Assembly (NCBI GenBank): GCA_003166865.1
Contig: PMUP01000076.1
Coordinates: 31,651 to 95,650, forward strand
Source: Bryobacterales bacterium
GTDB lineage: Bacteria; Acidobacteriota; Terriglobia; Bryobacterales; Bryobacteraceae
DNA: 64,000 bases
Direction of reading: 5' to 3'
Positions 63,689 to 64,000 of the stretch are shown one piece after another. The notes below the pieces were generated by a model that was given only the letters and a program-made list of their open reading frames with translations, was not told the DNA's origin and did not search any database. The position numbers were made by a program, and so were the translations under genes. Within the stretch, counting starts at the first letter, position 1. Each line of letters begins with the position of its first letter.

Positions 63689-64000
<312 letters not shown>

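Overview
The window is a high-GC chromosomal segment, most probably from an acidobacterium of the Solibacter/Bryobacter type (Acidobacteriota). This is inferred from gene content, not from a marker-gene tree. The grounds are an ADOP-type MacB/FtsX permease, Ser/Thr kinases carrying PD40/TolB-like repeats, two DUF6152 proteins, a PEP-CTERM protein, twin YbgC-free small zinc-ribbon and CPXCG proteins, and many short secreted proteins of a kind common in that group. No tRNA, rRNA, CRISPR array, prophage or insertion sequence was seen.

Layout. 1-3.9 kb: two overlapping HAE1-type RND pump genes (the first cut by the window edge). 3.9-7.4 kb: a minus-strand operon of secreted proteins (two paralogues sharing a GHW-GDTLVVD core, a DUF6152 protein, a DUF3089 hydrolase-like protein). 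8-23.8 kb: mostly small secreted or periplasmic proteins and stand-alone enzymes, namely a GYD protein, a TPR protein, a PEP-CTERM protein, two metallo-beta-lactamase-fold hydrolases, an amidohydrolase next to serC, VOC and alpha/beta-hydrolases, a DUF2089 regulator with a membrane partner, and DoxX. 24-31 kb: two intact Ser/Thr kinases, the wreck of a third, DinB and DUF4342. 31.4-36.4 kb: a molybdenum hydroxylase (small and large subunit) translationally coupled to RNase R. 36.4-42.4 kb: an unrecognised coiled-coil membrane protein, the ADOP permease and an EF-G paralogue. 42.4-46.2 kb: a PEP-mutase/isocitrate-lyase family enzyme and a TRAP transporter (fused DctQM plus DctP). 46.2-50 kb: a broken unknown gene and pyrR-pyrB-pyrC. 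50-58.9 kb: UPF0182, SDR, cyclophilin lipoprotein plus AsmA-like protein, and a tight operon of MFS transporter, two DUF6644 proteins and a TlpA-like thioredoxin. 59-64 kb: a decayed aminoglycoside/hydroxyurea phosphotransferase, a MazF-type toxin with RHH antitoxin, KdpE with a shortened KdpD-like sensor, thiO, a small RHH protein, and the 3' end of rpoC with its terminator.

Cross-cutting observations. Many starts without a Shine-Dalgarno sequence have a -10 hexamer only 5-9 nt upstream, which points to leaderless or nearly leaderless transcripts; these include pyrR, the antitoxin, the DUF2089 regulator and iorA. Three genes are clearly decayed by internal deletion, stop or frameshift. Several compact dyads and repeats sit exactly at start codons or between divergent genes: a perfect 22-bp palindrome at 10549-10570, GTTC..GAAC dyads before serC, minisatellite copies across the dctP/dctQM junction, and G-quadruplex motifs upstream of two minus-strand operons. 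No single obviously new multi-gene defence or metabolic system could be demonstrated; the least explained groupings are the secreted operon at 3.9-7.4 kb, the DUF2089/membrane pair and the DUF6644/TlpA operon.
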